Source: Croceivirga sp009797885 | Lineage (GTDB): Bacteria > Bacteroidota > Bacteroidia > Flavobacteriales > Flavobacteriaceae | Direction: 5' to 3' | DNA length: 64,000 nucleotides | Assembly: GCA_045866215.1 (NCBI GenBank) | Contig: AP035880.1 | Coordinates: forward strand, 62,001-126,000 | The notes under the pieces: model-generated | What the model was told of the DNA's origin: nothing | Databases searched by the model: none | What the model saw: only the letters and a program-made list of their open reading frames with translations | Part shown: positions 50,607 to 58,545 of the stretch, one piece after another | Layout: the number at the start of each line of letters is the position of its first letter | Position numbering within the stretch: position 1 is the stretch's first letter | Program-made: the position numbers and the translations under genes

Positions 50607-51557
50607 TTATTTTGCAACACTGTAATAGCCTTTTTTCGGAATTTCAATCACATATTTCTTTCGGGAAGCATTGTTTAAATGGGGTTCCCTTAGCCATGGA
50701 TTGTGCCGTTTTAGAATCTTGTAGTTGATTTCATAAAGTTTGGCAAAATCGGCCCAACTCTTTACTACGGTATCCACTTCAACGGTGAAGGTAGGGACCA
50801 TTTCATAAAGATCTTCCTTCTCCAGTTCAAATCCATATTTTTTAGGATGGGACAGTATTTCCTTGATGGCCAAAATCCGAAATACATAGCGTCCTGTTTC
50901 CTGGCCAAGGAGCAAATCATAATAATCATCCACTTTTTGGATTCCCATATATTTTTGAATTCCGGCCGGACCTGCATTGTAGGCCGCCGCCGTTAAGGTC
51001 CATGTTCCAAACCTTTCCTTCCATTTATTGAGGTATTCACAAGCCGCCTGGGTGGATTTTCTAACATGATACCTTTCGTCCACATTGGCATTGACCTCTA
51101 AACCGTATTCCCTTCCGGTGGCCTTCATAAAATGCCATAGCCCGGAGGCTCCGGCGGGAGATGGCACATCCAACAATCCACTTTCGGCAACCGCCAAATA
51201 CTTAAAATCGTCCGGTATGCCATTTTTGGCAAGGATAGGCTCAATAATGGGGAAATACTTATTGGCCCGTTTCATTAGAAGAACTGCATTGGATTGCCAG
51301 TAGGTATTGACCAAAAATTCACGATCTACCCGTTCCATAATTTCAGGATCTTCCAAAGGGACGGGTTCTCCCGCAAAATTAAGATCGGACGGAATGGCAA
51401 TAGCGGTTATTTGGTAACTATCGGCCACATTTTTATCGATACTTACCTCTTTTTCCATTGTCTTGGGCTCTTCGGTCTGCAGTTGTACCGCATAAATCAA
51501 ACTTGCCAAAACGAACAAAAACCCAATTCCCGCCAAAATGTTCTTAAGATGTTTCAT
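50607..51557 (-). CDS. Lytic transglycosylase (SLT domain)
   Basis: This enzyme cleaves the peptidoglycan glycan strand, forming 1,6-anhydro-muramyl ends, in the periplasm. The preferred start gives an N-terminal hydrophobic signal or anchor (MKHLKNILAGIGFLFVLASL). An open extension to 51605 would put charged residues before it. The SLT domain shows the catalytic glutamate in LAVAESGLLDVPSPAGASGL, then WHFMKATGREYGL, and the conserved AAAYNAGP. The C-terminal about 80 residues (FTVEVDTVVKSWADFAKLY, IPKKGYYSV) look like a LysM-related wall-binding segment. The layout resembles MltD. The gene follows an alpha/beta hydrolase gene by 44 bp on the same strand. Confidence 0.9.
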   Translation of the reverse strand: MKHLKNILAGIGFLFVLASLIYAVQLQTEEPKTMEKEVSIDKNVADSYQITAIAIPSDLNFAGEPVPLEDPEIMERVDREFLVNTYWQSNAVLLMKRANKYFPIIEPILAKNGIPDDFKYLAVAESGLLDVPSPAGASGLWHFMKATGREYGLEVNANVDERYHVRKSTQAACEYLNKWKERFGTWTLTAAAYNAGPAGIQKYMGIQKVDDYYDLLLGQETGRYVFRILAIKEILSHPKKYGFELEKEDLYEMVPTFTVEVDTVVKSWADFAKLYEINYKILKRHNPWLREPHLNNASRKKYVIEIPKKGYYSVAK

Positions 51558-51601
51558 TGATCCCCGAATTTTAAGGCAAGATACCATTAAAATCATTCCC
51601 G

Positions 51602-52267
51602 TCATTCCAAAATAAGTCGGGGAAGGTTTTCATTGAACCATTTTGCCCGATGCAAAATCATGGTGTGTGTACCATTTTTTACGGTGATGCAATTTTTTAT
51701 GTGCGCAATGGGGAAAACGGCATCTTTTTCTCCATGAATGTGCACCAGATTTTTGGGAAACTGCGTTTGTTCCCAGTTAACAATGGCATCTATGGACCAA
51801 TCTATATAGTCTTTATCCCTTACGCCCAAGTATTGTTCATAAAGCTCAAGTCTTTTGGTCACCGTTTCACCAAAGGCATATTTGGCCAGAAGTTCAACAT
51901 TATTGACCAATCCGGTTGGCAATAGCTTATGGATCTTGGTGTATTTCGCAAATAGCATCCGTTTGGGAAGTTCATGCTTTGTCTTGACACAGGAAACAGC
52001 AATCACTTTTTTGGTTTCCATGTGCCGGGCCATCTCCTGGACCAACATGCCTCCAAAGGAAACCCCAAGCAAAACGGGTTTTGGGTGTTTGATTTTTTTG
52101 CACATTTCCCGCGCATATTCCGAGAGGGAAATTCCCTTTTTTGGTGGAAACCAATCCAATCTATGCAATTCAAAAAGAAAACCATCCAATTTTAGGCCAT
52201 CAAAAATGGCCGGACTGGCAGCCATACCGGGCATGAGGTAGATATGTATTTTTGAGGTATCCAACAA
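51602..52267 (-). CDS. Alpha/beta hydrolase
   Basis: This is a 221-residue cytoplasmic protein of the alpha/beta hydrolase fold. The nucleophile elbow is GVSFGGM (about residues 68-74, serine nucleophile), the acid is in HGEKDAVFP and the histidine in NGTHTMIL, so the triad order Ser-Asp-His is complete. An N-terminal YLMPGMAASP loop matches the oxyanion region. The substrate is not predictable; esterase or thioesterase activity is possible. It is probably co-transcribed with the lytic transglycosylase gene downstream. Confidence 0.85.
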   Translation of the reverse strand: MLDTSKIHIYLMPGMAASPAIFDGLKLDGFLFELHRLDWFPPKKGISLSEYAREMCKKIKHPKPVLLGVSFGGMLVQEMARHMETKKVIAVSCVKTKHELPKRMLFAKYTKIHKLLPTGLVNNVELLAKYAFGETVTKRLELYEQYLGVRDKDYIDWSIDAIVNWEQTQFPKNLVHIHGEKDAVFPIAHIKNCITVKNGTHTMILHRAKWFNENLPRLILE

Positions 52268-52310
52268 TTGCAGGGCTCTTATTTTGCTAGGAAATTAGGG
52301 ATTTTTTAAC

Positions 52311-52318
52311 TATCTTTG
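52311..52318 (+). promoter_or_regulatory. Putative -7 element of the GNAT-like gene
   Basis: TATCTTTG is an exact TAnnTTTG match about 115-125 bp before the likely start codons. A TTG lies upstream, but at about 24 bp rather than 19 bp spacing. Confidence 0.45.
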
Positions 52319-52433
52319 CCTCCCGTTTATGTATAACCACACACATTTCATAGACAGAAACTGTCACCAAACCTAATAGCGTAACGTTTTGCTATTGCTT
52401 TATGGTATGGTGGCCTCATTAAACCATAACTAT

Positions 52434-52727
52434 ATGAGAGAAATGGAAATCAAAGACAACAGTTTCCTTCGTCAGTTCGAGACTAAAATCAATGGTCATT
52501 TGGCAAAGATTGAGTATTCTTCGCAAGAGCGTAAAGTCTTTTTGACCAAGTTGGTCATCCCTGAGGAAATTAACCAGGAAGGATTTAAAGAAGACTTCAT
52601 TAAAGAAGTTTTACACCACCTACAAGAGCAAAATGTTCGGGTAGTGCCTACGAGCCCACATATTGCTGGTTTTCTTAGAAAAAATAGGCAGTATAAAGAA
52701 ATGCTTCCCGTAGGAATCCGTATCTAA
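52434..52727 (+). CDS. Small GNAT-like N-acetyltransferase (YjdJ/CG type)
   Basis: This is a protein of about 97 residues resembling the minimal Gcn5-related acetyltransferases (PF14542). Recognisable blocks are FLRQFETKINGHLAKIEYS near the start, VFLTKLVIPEEINQEGF, and a C-terminal VRVVPTSPHIAGFLRKNRQ, which fits the acetyl-CoA contact and final strand. The start is MREMEIKD (52434) or, three codons later, MEIKDNS (52443). The frame is open to 52389, but that extension looks like leader. It is followed by a clear terminator. The substrate is unknown. Confidence 0.8.
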   Translation: MREMEIKDNSFLRQFETKINGHLAKIEYSSQERKVFLTKLVIPEEINQEGFKEDFIKEVLHHLQEQNVRVVPTSPHIAGFLRKNRQYKEMLPVGIRI

Positions 52728-52751
52728 CCTAAACGTATTTTACAAGAATAT

Positions 52752-52778
52752 ACCCTGTCCATTTCGGCAGGGTTTTTT
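52752..52778 (+). terminator. Intrinsic terminator of the GNAT-like gene
   Basis: CCCTG plus CC (52753-52760, one bulged T) pairs with GG plus CAGGG (52766-52772), followed by six T (52773-52778). It lies 25 bp past the stop and reaches into the end of the convergent mtaB gene. Confidence 0.85.
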
Positions 52779-54105
52779 ATGCCAGAACATGTTCTGAAAC
52801 AAAGTTGAACCGGACCAATCCATCTTCGGCGATTTCGGTCAGTTGCACTTGGTGCAATGTATTGACCAGTTCTGGGTTCCATGGCGCCTTTACCTTTACA
52901 TAATTCTCCGTAAATCCATGGATGTACCCTTCCTTGTTTTCCCCTTCAAACAGAACGGTCCGCACACTTCCCAATTGGCTTTCGTAAAAGGCCCTTCTTT
53001 TTTTAACCGATAGTCCCCGCAACATCTTACTGCGTTTGGCTCGGACCTGTTTGGGAACCACATCTTCCATTTCAGCGGCCAAGGTATTGTCCCGTTCCGA
53101 ATAGGTGAACACATGCAAATAGGAAATATCCAGTTCGTTCAAAAAATGATAGGTTTCCAAAAAGTCCTCATCCGTTTCACCGGGAAAGCCCACAATGACA
53201 TCTACCCCGATACAGGCATGGGGCATTGTTTGTTTGATGCGATTTACCCGATCCACATATAAATTTGATAAATACCGACGGCGCATCAATTTCAAAATCT
53301 TATCGCTTCCGCTCTGCAATGGAATATGAAAGTGTGGGACAAAACTATTGCTCTGGGCCACAAAATCAATGGTAGCATTCTTCAACAGATTGGGTTCTAT
53401 GGACGAAATGCGTAACCGATGGATTCCCTCTACCCTATCCAACGCCTGCACCAGTTCAAAAAAAGTGTGCTCGTGTTTTTTATTACCGAATTCCCCCTTA
53501 CCATAATCCCCAATATTTACTCCCGTGAGTACAATCTCCTTAATGCCCCGGGAAGCAATTTCACTGGCATTTTGCAATACATTGGCCAAAGAATCGCTTC
53601 GAGAAATCCCACGGGCCAGAGGAATAGTGCAATAAGTGCATTTGTAGTCACACCCATCCTGCACTTTTAAAAAGGCCCTCGTACGATCTCCTATCGCGTA
53701 GCTGCCGACATAAAAATCGGCCTCCTCAATTTCGCAGGAATGCACTTCGCCTTTATCGTTTTTGGATAGGTCGTTCAGGTAATCCGTCAATTTAAATTTT
53801 TCGGTTGCCCCTAAAACCAAATCAACTCCATCAACTGCGGCCAACTCCTCGGGTTTTAACTGGGCATAACAGCCCACAGCAGCCACAAAAGCCTCTGGAT
53901 TCCCTTTCTGGGCCTGTCTTACGATGGTTTTAAAACGTTTATCCGCATTCTCGGTGACCGAACAGGTATTGATGACATAGATGTCCGCTTTTTCAGCAAA
54001 GTCCACACGGTCAAAACCTTCATTTTGAAAATTTCGGGCTATGGTCGAGGTTTCTGAGAAATTCAGTTTGCACCCAAGGGTATAAAAGGCCACTTTTTTG
54101 TTCAT
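52777..54105 (-). CDS. mtaB: tRNA t6A37 methylthiotransferase MtaB
   Basis: This is a radical-SAM enzyme that adds a methylthio group to t6A at position 37 of tRNAs reading ANN codons. The protein begins MNKKVAFYTLGCKLNFSE. Its N-terminal UPF0004 domain supplies three cysteines (LGCKLN, NTCSVTENAD, VGCYAQ) for one iron-sulfur cluster, and the radical-SAM motif CDYKCTYC supplies the second. A C-terminal TRAM-like domain follows. The TLGCKLN start separates it from MiaB and RimO. The frame is open to 54129, but a TAnnTTTG element at 54134-54127 (minus strand) supports the start at 54105. Confidence 0.93.
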   Translation of the reverse strand: MNKKVAFYTLGCKLNFSETSTIARNFQNEGFDRVDFAEKADIYVINTCSVTENADKRFKTIVRQAQKGNPEAFVAAVGCYAQLKPEELAAVDGVDLVLGATEKFKLTDYLNDLSKNDKGEVHSCEIEEADFYVGSYAIGDRTRAFLKVQDGCDYKCTYCTIPLARGISRSDSLANVLQNASEIASRGIKEIVLTGVNIGDYGKGEFGNKKHEHTFFELVQALDRVEGIHRLRISSIEPNLLKNATIDFVAQSNSFVPHFHIPLQSGSDKILKLMRRRYLSNLYVDRVNRIKQTMPHACIGVDVIVGFPGETDEDFLETYHFLNELDISYLHVFTYSERDNTLAAEMEDVVPKQVRAKRSKMLRGLSVKKRRAFYESQLGSVRTVLFEGENKEGYIHGFTENYVKVKAPWNPELVNTLHQVQLTEIAEDGLVRFNFVSEHVLA

Positions 54106-54126
54106 AACCAATTGAAAATCGGCCTG

Positions 54127-54134
54127 CAAAGATA
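54127..54134 (-). promoter_or_regulatory. Putative -7 element of mtaB
   Basis: The minus strand reads TATCTTTG, an exact TAnnTTTG, 22 bp before the chosen start. No TTG lies at the 19-bp spacing. Confidence 0.5.
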
Positions 54135-54444
54135 GTTATAAGAGGTTAGATTTTAGAATTCAGATTTAAGAAGTGAACATCTTATGGGAAAATAGTGGCT
54201 TAGAATTTTTCTGCCAGCTTCTCAATCGGTCAATGTTCTTTAGTTGTATGGAGCCCGCTCAAATGTTGTAACGAAAGCATATCGCTACTGATGAAAAATA
54301 AAGTTGAAAAATCCATCATGGGGTCAAACCTGATACCTTGGAAAAGAACATTAAGGGAAACCTTCCTAAAAAATCTGGGGTGTTTTGTACTCCTCGAAAC
54401 AAAATTTATGGTTCAACGCATTTATGTTTCGTAGGTTTAGCTTG
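54135..54444. other. Intergenic stretch without recognised features
   Basis: This is about 310 bp of AT-rich DNA between divergent mtaB and the DUF4198 gene. No gene, RNA or repeat was recognised. Confidence 0.6.
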
Positions 54445-54452
54445 TATATTTG
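54445..54452 (+). promoter_or_regulatory. Putative -7 element of the DUF4198-HupE operon
   Basis: TATATTTG is an exact TAnnTTTG match only 18 bp before the start codon, implying a very short leader. No TTG lies exactly 19 bp upstream. Confidence 0.5.
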
Positions 54453-54470
54453 GGATAAAAATTTCGATTC

Positions 54471-55520
54471 ATGCGTAAACCCCTATACCTCCTGTTTGCC
54501 ATTTTAGTATTATGCAGCCATGATCTGTATGTAAAAATGGACACCTATTTCCTGCAGCCCAATCAAAAAGCGACGTTGAGCCTGTACAATGGGACTTTTG
54601 AAAAGAGCGAAAATATCATTGCCCGGGACCGCATGCTGGACGCTTCTGTTATCGCCCAAGGCGAGAGAACATTTATCGAACCAGATCAATGGAAAGATCA
54701 AGACAGCACAATTACCCAATTAACTTTTAATACGGGTAAAGCAGGAACTTATGTGGCAGGTGTTTCTACGAGGGCAAGGAACATTGAACTCACGGCTGAA
54801 AAATTTAACGACTACCTGAAACACGATGGTGTTTTGGATATGCTCCAACAACGTACCAATGATAGCGTATTGGATCAAGATGCGGTAGAGAGTTATGAAA
54901 AACATGTAAAGGCGATTTACCAGGTAGGTGATAATCGGACAAATGATTGGGGGACCGTCTTGGACTATCCAATAGAGTTTGTTCCCGTGGAAAATCCTTA
55001 TGAAAAGTACAGTGGTGAAAAGTTGGAAGTACAATTGTTGCTGGATGCCAAGCCGTTATCCAACCAACTGGTCTATGCGGACTACCTGAAAAGTTCACAC
55101 AGTCATACGCACAATACTTCCAGCCATGAACATGAACACGGTGGGAAAGGACACTCCCACGACCATGAACATTCCGATAGTAATCATAGCCATGCCAACA
55201 CGTCCGAAACAGCCGAATCACATACCCATACCAACGGTCAACAATTACGAACCAATGACCAAGGTATGGTCACAGTAAATCTACCTGAAGATGGCATCTA
55301 TTATCTAAGGACCATTTACATGACCAGAGTTACTGATAGTGATGAACTTACCCATAAATCCAAATGGGCGACACTTACTTTTGAAGTGAGCCACAAACAT
55401 GGTCATGATACGCACACCCATGATCATGATCACGAGCATGGTTTTCCTACTTGGGTCTATGTTTTAGGCAGTTTTCTTCTCGTAGGAGTGTTATTCCTGA
55501 TCTTCAGAAAAAAGAACTAA
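54471..55520 (+). CDS. DUF4198 protein with histidine-rich segments and C-terminal membrane helix
   Basis: This is a 349-residue protein exported by an N-terminal hydrophobic segment (LYLLFAILVLC). The main domain (HDLYVKMDTYFLQPNQKATL onward) resembles DUF4198, a family related to the NikM-type extracytoplasmic parts of nickel/cobalt transport systems. Two histidine-rich stretches stand out: about residues 209-250 (blocks HSHTHNTSSHEHEHGG and GHSHDHEHSDSNHSH) and about 307-326 (HKHGHDTHTHDHDHEHG). They are followed by one transmembrane helix (WVYVLGSFLLVGVLFLIF). The His runs suggest buffering of Ni, Co, Zn or Cu outside the cytoplasm. It lies two bases upstream of a HupE/UreJ-like gene, which supports a metal-handling pair. 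Which metal is unknown. Confidence 0.8.
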   Translation: MRKPLYLLFAILVLCSHDLYVKMDTYFLQPNQKATLSLYNGTFEKSENIIARDRMLDASVIAQGERTFIEPDQWKDQDSTITQLTFNTGKAGTYVAGVSTRARNIELTAEKFNDYLKHDGVLDMLQQRTNDSVLDQDAVESYEKHVKAIYQVGDNRTNDWGTVLDYPIEFVPVENPYEKYSGEKLEVQLLLDAKPLSNQLVYADYLKSSHSHTHNTSSHEHEHGGKGHSHDHEHSDSNHSHANTSETAESHTHTNGQQLRTNDQGMVTVNLPEDGIYYLRTIYMTRVTDSDELTHKSKWATLTFEVSHKHGHDTHTHDHDHEHGFPTWVYVLGSFLLVGVLFLIFRKKN

Positions 55521-55522
55521 GG

Positions 55523-56200
55523 ATGCCTATCAAGTTAAGACGGGCACTGCCGCTGATTTTGCTGTTCGTTCCACTTTTGGGATTTGCCCACGACGTTACC
55601 AGTGCCGATCAGGAGCTTTTGCGCAATGGCGGTTTGTGGGCCTATATTCGAGTAGGTGCAACCCACATGCTCACTGGTTATGATCACCTGCTTTTCCTGA
55701 CCGGTGTTATATTTTACTTGAATAGCTTCAAGGACATCTTGAAGTTCATTACGGTATTTACAATAGGGCATTGTATTACCTTAATAGCTGCCACATATAC
55801 TGGAATCACCGCAAATGAGCACCTGGTCGATGCGGTTATCGCCCTAAGCGTTTTGTACAAGGGATTTGAGAATTTGGGTGGTTTTGAAAAACTAAAGGTA
55901 AAATCGCCCAATTTATTGCTCATGGTCGGTCTTTTTGGGCTGATTCATGGCTTTGGACTTTCCACACGATTACAGTCCTTTGACATGGGAAAGGAGCAAT
56001 TTCTGGCAAAAATCCTGTGCTTTAATCTAGGGGTGGAAGTAGGACAAGTCCTGGCCTTAATTCCAATTGTCTTTGTAATTACACTTGCACGGAAGCGCAA
56101 ACAATTTCCAGCTTTTTACAAAGCAGTAAACTGGTACCTCATCATTGCGGGGATAGGCCTTTTTGTATATCAATTGTATGGCTACTTCACCGGGCATTGA
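55523..56200 (+). CDS. HupE/UreJ-family membrane protein
   Basis: This is a 225-residue polytopic membrane protein. A signal-like first helix (LPLILLFVPLLGFAHD) is followed by about six helices. Family-typical motifs are GATHMLTGYDHLLFLTGV near residue 50 and LFGLIHGFGLSTRL, with conserved histidines in the membrane (THMLTGYDH, TIGHCIT, LIHGFG). HupE and UreJ are nickel/cobalt permeases linked to hydrogenase and urease, though neither enzyme is encoded in this window. The start at 55523 is two bases after the DUF4198 stop; the frame is open further upstream but overlaps that gene. It is probably translated together with DUF4198. Confidence 0.87.
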   Translation: MPIKLRRALPLILLFVPLLGFAHDVTSADQELLRNGGLWAYIRVGATHMLTGYDHLLFLTGVIFYLNSFKDILKFITVFTIGHCITLIAATYTGITANEHLVDAVIALSVLYKGFENLGGFEKLKVKSPNLLLMVGLFGLIHGFGLSTRLQSFDMGKEQFLAKILCFNLGVEVGQVLALIPIVFVITLARKRKQFPAFYKAVNWYLIIAGIGLFVYQLYGYFTGH

Positions 56201-56310
56201 TGCCATGGGCAATAGGTTATTGGTGACAAAATAGTGCACGCCCCTCCGTAACAACGTGTGAAAAATACACTAGCAACGCTGGGATGCCATTGTACCTGCA
56301 CGGCTAAAGA

Positions 56311-57483
56311 CTAATCCTTCCGCCACCTTTTGGTCAACTCAAAAACATGTTCCAAAATGCTTTGTTCCGTGGTGTCAAACTCAACCCCCTTCCTATGCAT
56401 CATGGCTTTGGCGGTTTCAAAGGCTTTAGGGGTTCTATAGGTGGTAAAACCGGAGGCGCCGCCCCAGGAATAGCTGGGAACAAAGTTCCGGGGAAAGCCA
56501 CTACCGAATATATTGGCGCTTACCCCAACAACGGTACCTGTGTTAAACATGGTATTGATACCTACCTTGCTGTGATCTCCCATCATTAATCCGCAAAATT
56601 GTAGGCCGGTATGGGCAAAACCTTCGGTCTTGTAATCCCATAGCCGTACTTTTGCATAATTGTTCTTCATGTTGGAGGTATTGGTATCGGCACCAAGGTT
56701 GCACCATTCGCCAAGAACGGAATTTCCCAAAAAGCCTTCATGTCCCTTATTCGAATAGGCGAACAATACGGCATTGTTAACCTCCCCCCCTACCTTACTG
56801 TATGGGCCAAAGGTGCTTGCCCCGTAGATTTTGGCACCCATTTTTAGGACGGAATTGTCACACAATGCCAAACCACCACGAATAATACAACCTTCCATGA
56901 TCAAGGCATTCCTTCCAATGTAAATAGGTCCGGTTGTGGTATTGAGAATGCTGGCTTCCACTTGTGCCCCTTCTTCCAGAAAAATAGCATCCCCAATGAC
57001 CGTATTGGTATCCGATATGGGCTGACTTTTTCTTCCTTGGGTCAATAAGTCAAAATCGGCCCGAAGGGCTTCATCATTTTTGGAAAATATGTCCCATGTA
57101 TTTTTTATGGTCATACATTCGTCCTCGTAGGCAATGGAATCATAGGCCTCAGCAGCGAAACGTTCCCCCAGTTTATCTGTTCGGTAAGCAATGATATCAT
57201 CACCAAATACCAATGCCTGCTTGGTCTTCAGGGTCCCAATCTTGGCCTTTAAAGTGGAATTCGGCAAATACGCTGCATTAATGACCACATTATCGGCTGC
57301 TGTGACCAAAGGAAACCTTTGGGCCAGATAATCTTCTGTCCAATAACTGATTTCAACACCAAGGTGTTTTTCCCATTTTTCCGCAATGGTCAAAATGCCC
57401 ACGCGTATTTCAGCCACAGGTCGGGTAAAGGTAAAGGGCAGTAGGGAATTTCTTGTGTCCCCATCGGCAAGGATATAGTTCAT
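56311..57483 (-). CDS. GlmU-like sugar-nucleotidyltransferase/acetyltransferase homologue
   Basis: This 390-residue protein matches the Bacteroidota family annotated as UDP-GlcNAc diphosphorylase/GlcN-1-P acetyltransferase (TIGR03991). The N-terminal half is a nucleotidyltransferase-like domain (LADGDTRNSLLPFTFTRPVA). The C-terminal half is a left-handed beta-helix with hexapeptide-type repeats (IYIGRNALIMEGCIIRGG, SVLKMGAKIYGASTFGPYSK, GDHSKVGINTMFNTGTVVG). The usual GxGTRM-type nucleotide loop is not evident; LADGDTRNSL takes its place. The exact reaction in the cell is therefore inferred from the family. It would feed peptidoglycan and LPS precursor supply. It follows the rpmE terminator. 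Confidence 0.82.
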   Translation of the reverse strand: MNYILADGDTRNSLLPFTFTRPVAEIRVGILTIAEKWEKHLGVEISYWTEDYLAQRFPLVTAADNVVINAAYLPNSTLKAKIGTLKTKQALVFGDDIIAYRTDKLGERFAAEAYDSIAYEDECMTIKNTWDIFSKNDEALRADFDLLTQGRKSQPISDTNTVIGDAIFLEEGAQVEASILNTTTGPIYIGRNALIMEGCIIRGGLALCDNSVLKMGAKIYGASTFGPYSKVGGEVNNAVLFAYSNKGHEGFLGNSVLGEWCNLGADTNTSNMKNNYAKVRLWDYKTEGFAHTGLQFCGLMMGDHSKVGINTMFNTGTVVGVSANIFGSGFPRNFVPSYSWGGASGFTTYRTPKAFETAKAMMHRKGVEFDTTEQSILEHVFELTKRWRKD

Positions 57484-57505
57484 TAGCTATCAAATAGGGT
57501 TGGTC

Positions 57506-57544
57506 AAAAATAAAAAACGCCTTCGTGTACGTAACGAAGGCGTT
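57506..57544 (-). terminator. Intrinsic terminator of rpmE
   Basis: On the minus strand an 11-bp perfect stem (AACGCCTTCGT / ACGAAGGCGTT, positions 57544-57534 and 57526-57516) with a 7-nt loop runs into T6-A-T5 (57517-57506). It insulates the GlmU-like gene from rpmE transcription. Confidence 0.9.
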
Positions 57545-57571
57545 AAAAGTATATTTTCTAAGTGCAGGAAA

Positions 57572-57832
57572 TTACTTTTCCTCTTTTTGAAATTTTTTGT
57601 ATTTGTTCTTGAATTTGTCAATCCTACCAGCGGTATCCACCAATTTGGTTTTACCAGTATAGTAAGGATGGGAGGTCCTGGAAATTTCCAACTTTACCAA
57701 TGGGTATTCCACACCATCTACGGTAATGGTCTCCTTAGCCTCTGCGGTAGACTTGGTGATAAAAACGTCATCATTGGACATGTCCTTAAAAGCTACCAAT
57801 CTATAATTATCCGGGTGAATTCCTGCTTTCAT
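57572..57832 (-). CDS. rpmE2: 50S ribosomal protein L31 type B
   Basis: This is an 86-residue large-subunit ribosomal protein. The start MKAGIHPDNYRLVAFKD and the block KLEISRTSHPYYTGKTKLVD identify L31. There is no cysteine at all, so it lacks the CxxC zinc ribbon and belongs to the zinc-independent type B (RpmE2/YkgM) form. It has its own exact consensus promoter and a strong terminator. If this is the only L31 gene, zinc-dependent swapping of L31 would not apply in this organism; that needs the rest of the genome. Confidence 0.96.
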   Translation of the reverse strand: MKAGIHPDNYRLVAFKDMSNDDVFITKSTAEAKETITVDGVEYPLVKLEISRTSHPYYTGKTKLVDTAGRIDKFKNKYKKFQKEEK

Positions 57833-57857
57833 CTCGTTACATCGATTTTTCGGACTG

Positions 57858-57887
57858 CAAATTTAGATAAATTCCTTTTACAAACAA
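57858..57887 (-). promoter_or_regulatory. rpmE promoter (exact TTG-N19-TAnnTTTG)
   Basis: On the minus strand TTG (57887-57885), a 19-bp spacer, then TAAATTTG (57865-57858), 25 bp before the start codon. It is the second exact consensus promoter in the window, again in front of a ribosomal protein gene. Confidence 0.9.
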
Positions 57888-57893
57888 GTGGGT

Positions 57894-57922
57894 TTGGGCA
57901 AAAAACAAAAATTGTACTTTTA
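57894..57922 (+). promoter_or_regulatory. Putative promoter of the DUF4199 gene
   Basis: TTG (57894-57896), an 18-bp spacer and TACTTTTA (57915-57922) approximate the consensus. It is back to back with the rpmE promoter and 61 bp before the start at 57984. Confidence 0.5.
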
Positions 57923-57983
57923 AATTGTAACAAAAACAGGGTAATTTCAACAAATAACCGGTAATCAACTAAAATTAAAACAA

Positions 57984-58505
57984 ATGGAAGGACAAGATTT
58001 AAAAACACAAAAGCCTATTCTCACTTATGGGGCACTGGCCGGCCTGGTGGGTGTAGTTTTTGGCTTCATGCTGTACACCCAAGGCCTGCATTACGAACGT
58101 AGCTTTACAATTCAAGCGATACAGTACGGCATTTTGGCTGTTTTCATTGTTATTGGTATTGTCCAATACAAAAAATCCAATGAAAACTACTTAAAAATTG
58201 GACAGGCAATTAAAATTGGTGCCGGTATTGGTGTAATTGCGACAATAATCGGTATCATCTGGTTTTATTTCATGTCCGGGGTCCTGGAACCGGACTATAT
58301 GGACAAAGCAATGGAAATTGCCAAGGTTGACGCATTTGAAGCAAATCCTAATATGACACAGGAACAATGGGACCAGGGCGTTGAGTTCCAGAAAAAGTTC
58401 TTTCCCATATTTATGGGCGTAGGGGTACTGTTAAGCGCCCTCTTTGGATTGGTTGTGGGTTTAATTACGGGTGCCATCGTCAAAAAACCGAGGCCATCCT
58501 ACTAA
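57984..58505 (+). CDS. DUF4199 membrane protein
   Basis: This is a 173-residue inner-membrane protein with about four helices (TYGALAGLVGVVFGFMLYT, QYGILAVFIVIGIVQY, AGIGVIATIIGIIWFYFM, GVGVLLSALFGLVVGLITG) and a charged loop of about 40 residues before the last helix. It matches the DUF4199 family, common in Bacteroidota and without a known function. It is followed after 41 bp by a family 2 glycosyltransferase gene. I recall these two types as frequent neighbours, which would suggest a link to a lipid-linked sugar step, but this is inference. Confidence 0.85.
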   Translation: MEGQDLKTQKPILTYGALAGLVGVVFGFMLYTQGLHYERSFTIQAIQYGILAVFIVIGIVQYKKSNENYLKIGQAIKIGAGIGVIATIIGIIWFYFMSGVLEPDYMDKAMEIAKVDAFEANPNMTQEQWDQGVEFQKKFFPIFMGVGVLLSALFGLVVGLITGAIVKKPRPSY

Positions 58506-58516
58506 GGAAAAAATAC

Positions 58517-58524
58517 TACTTTTG
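58517..58524 (+). promoter_or_regulatory. Putative -7 element of the glycosyltransferase gene
   Basis: TACTTTTG fits TAnnTTTG, 22 bp before the start at 58546. No TTG at -33, so it may be an internal weak promoter. Confidence 0.35.
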
Positions 58525-58545
58525 GGGAGTTTACCACGGTAGCAT

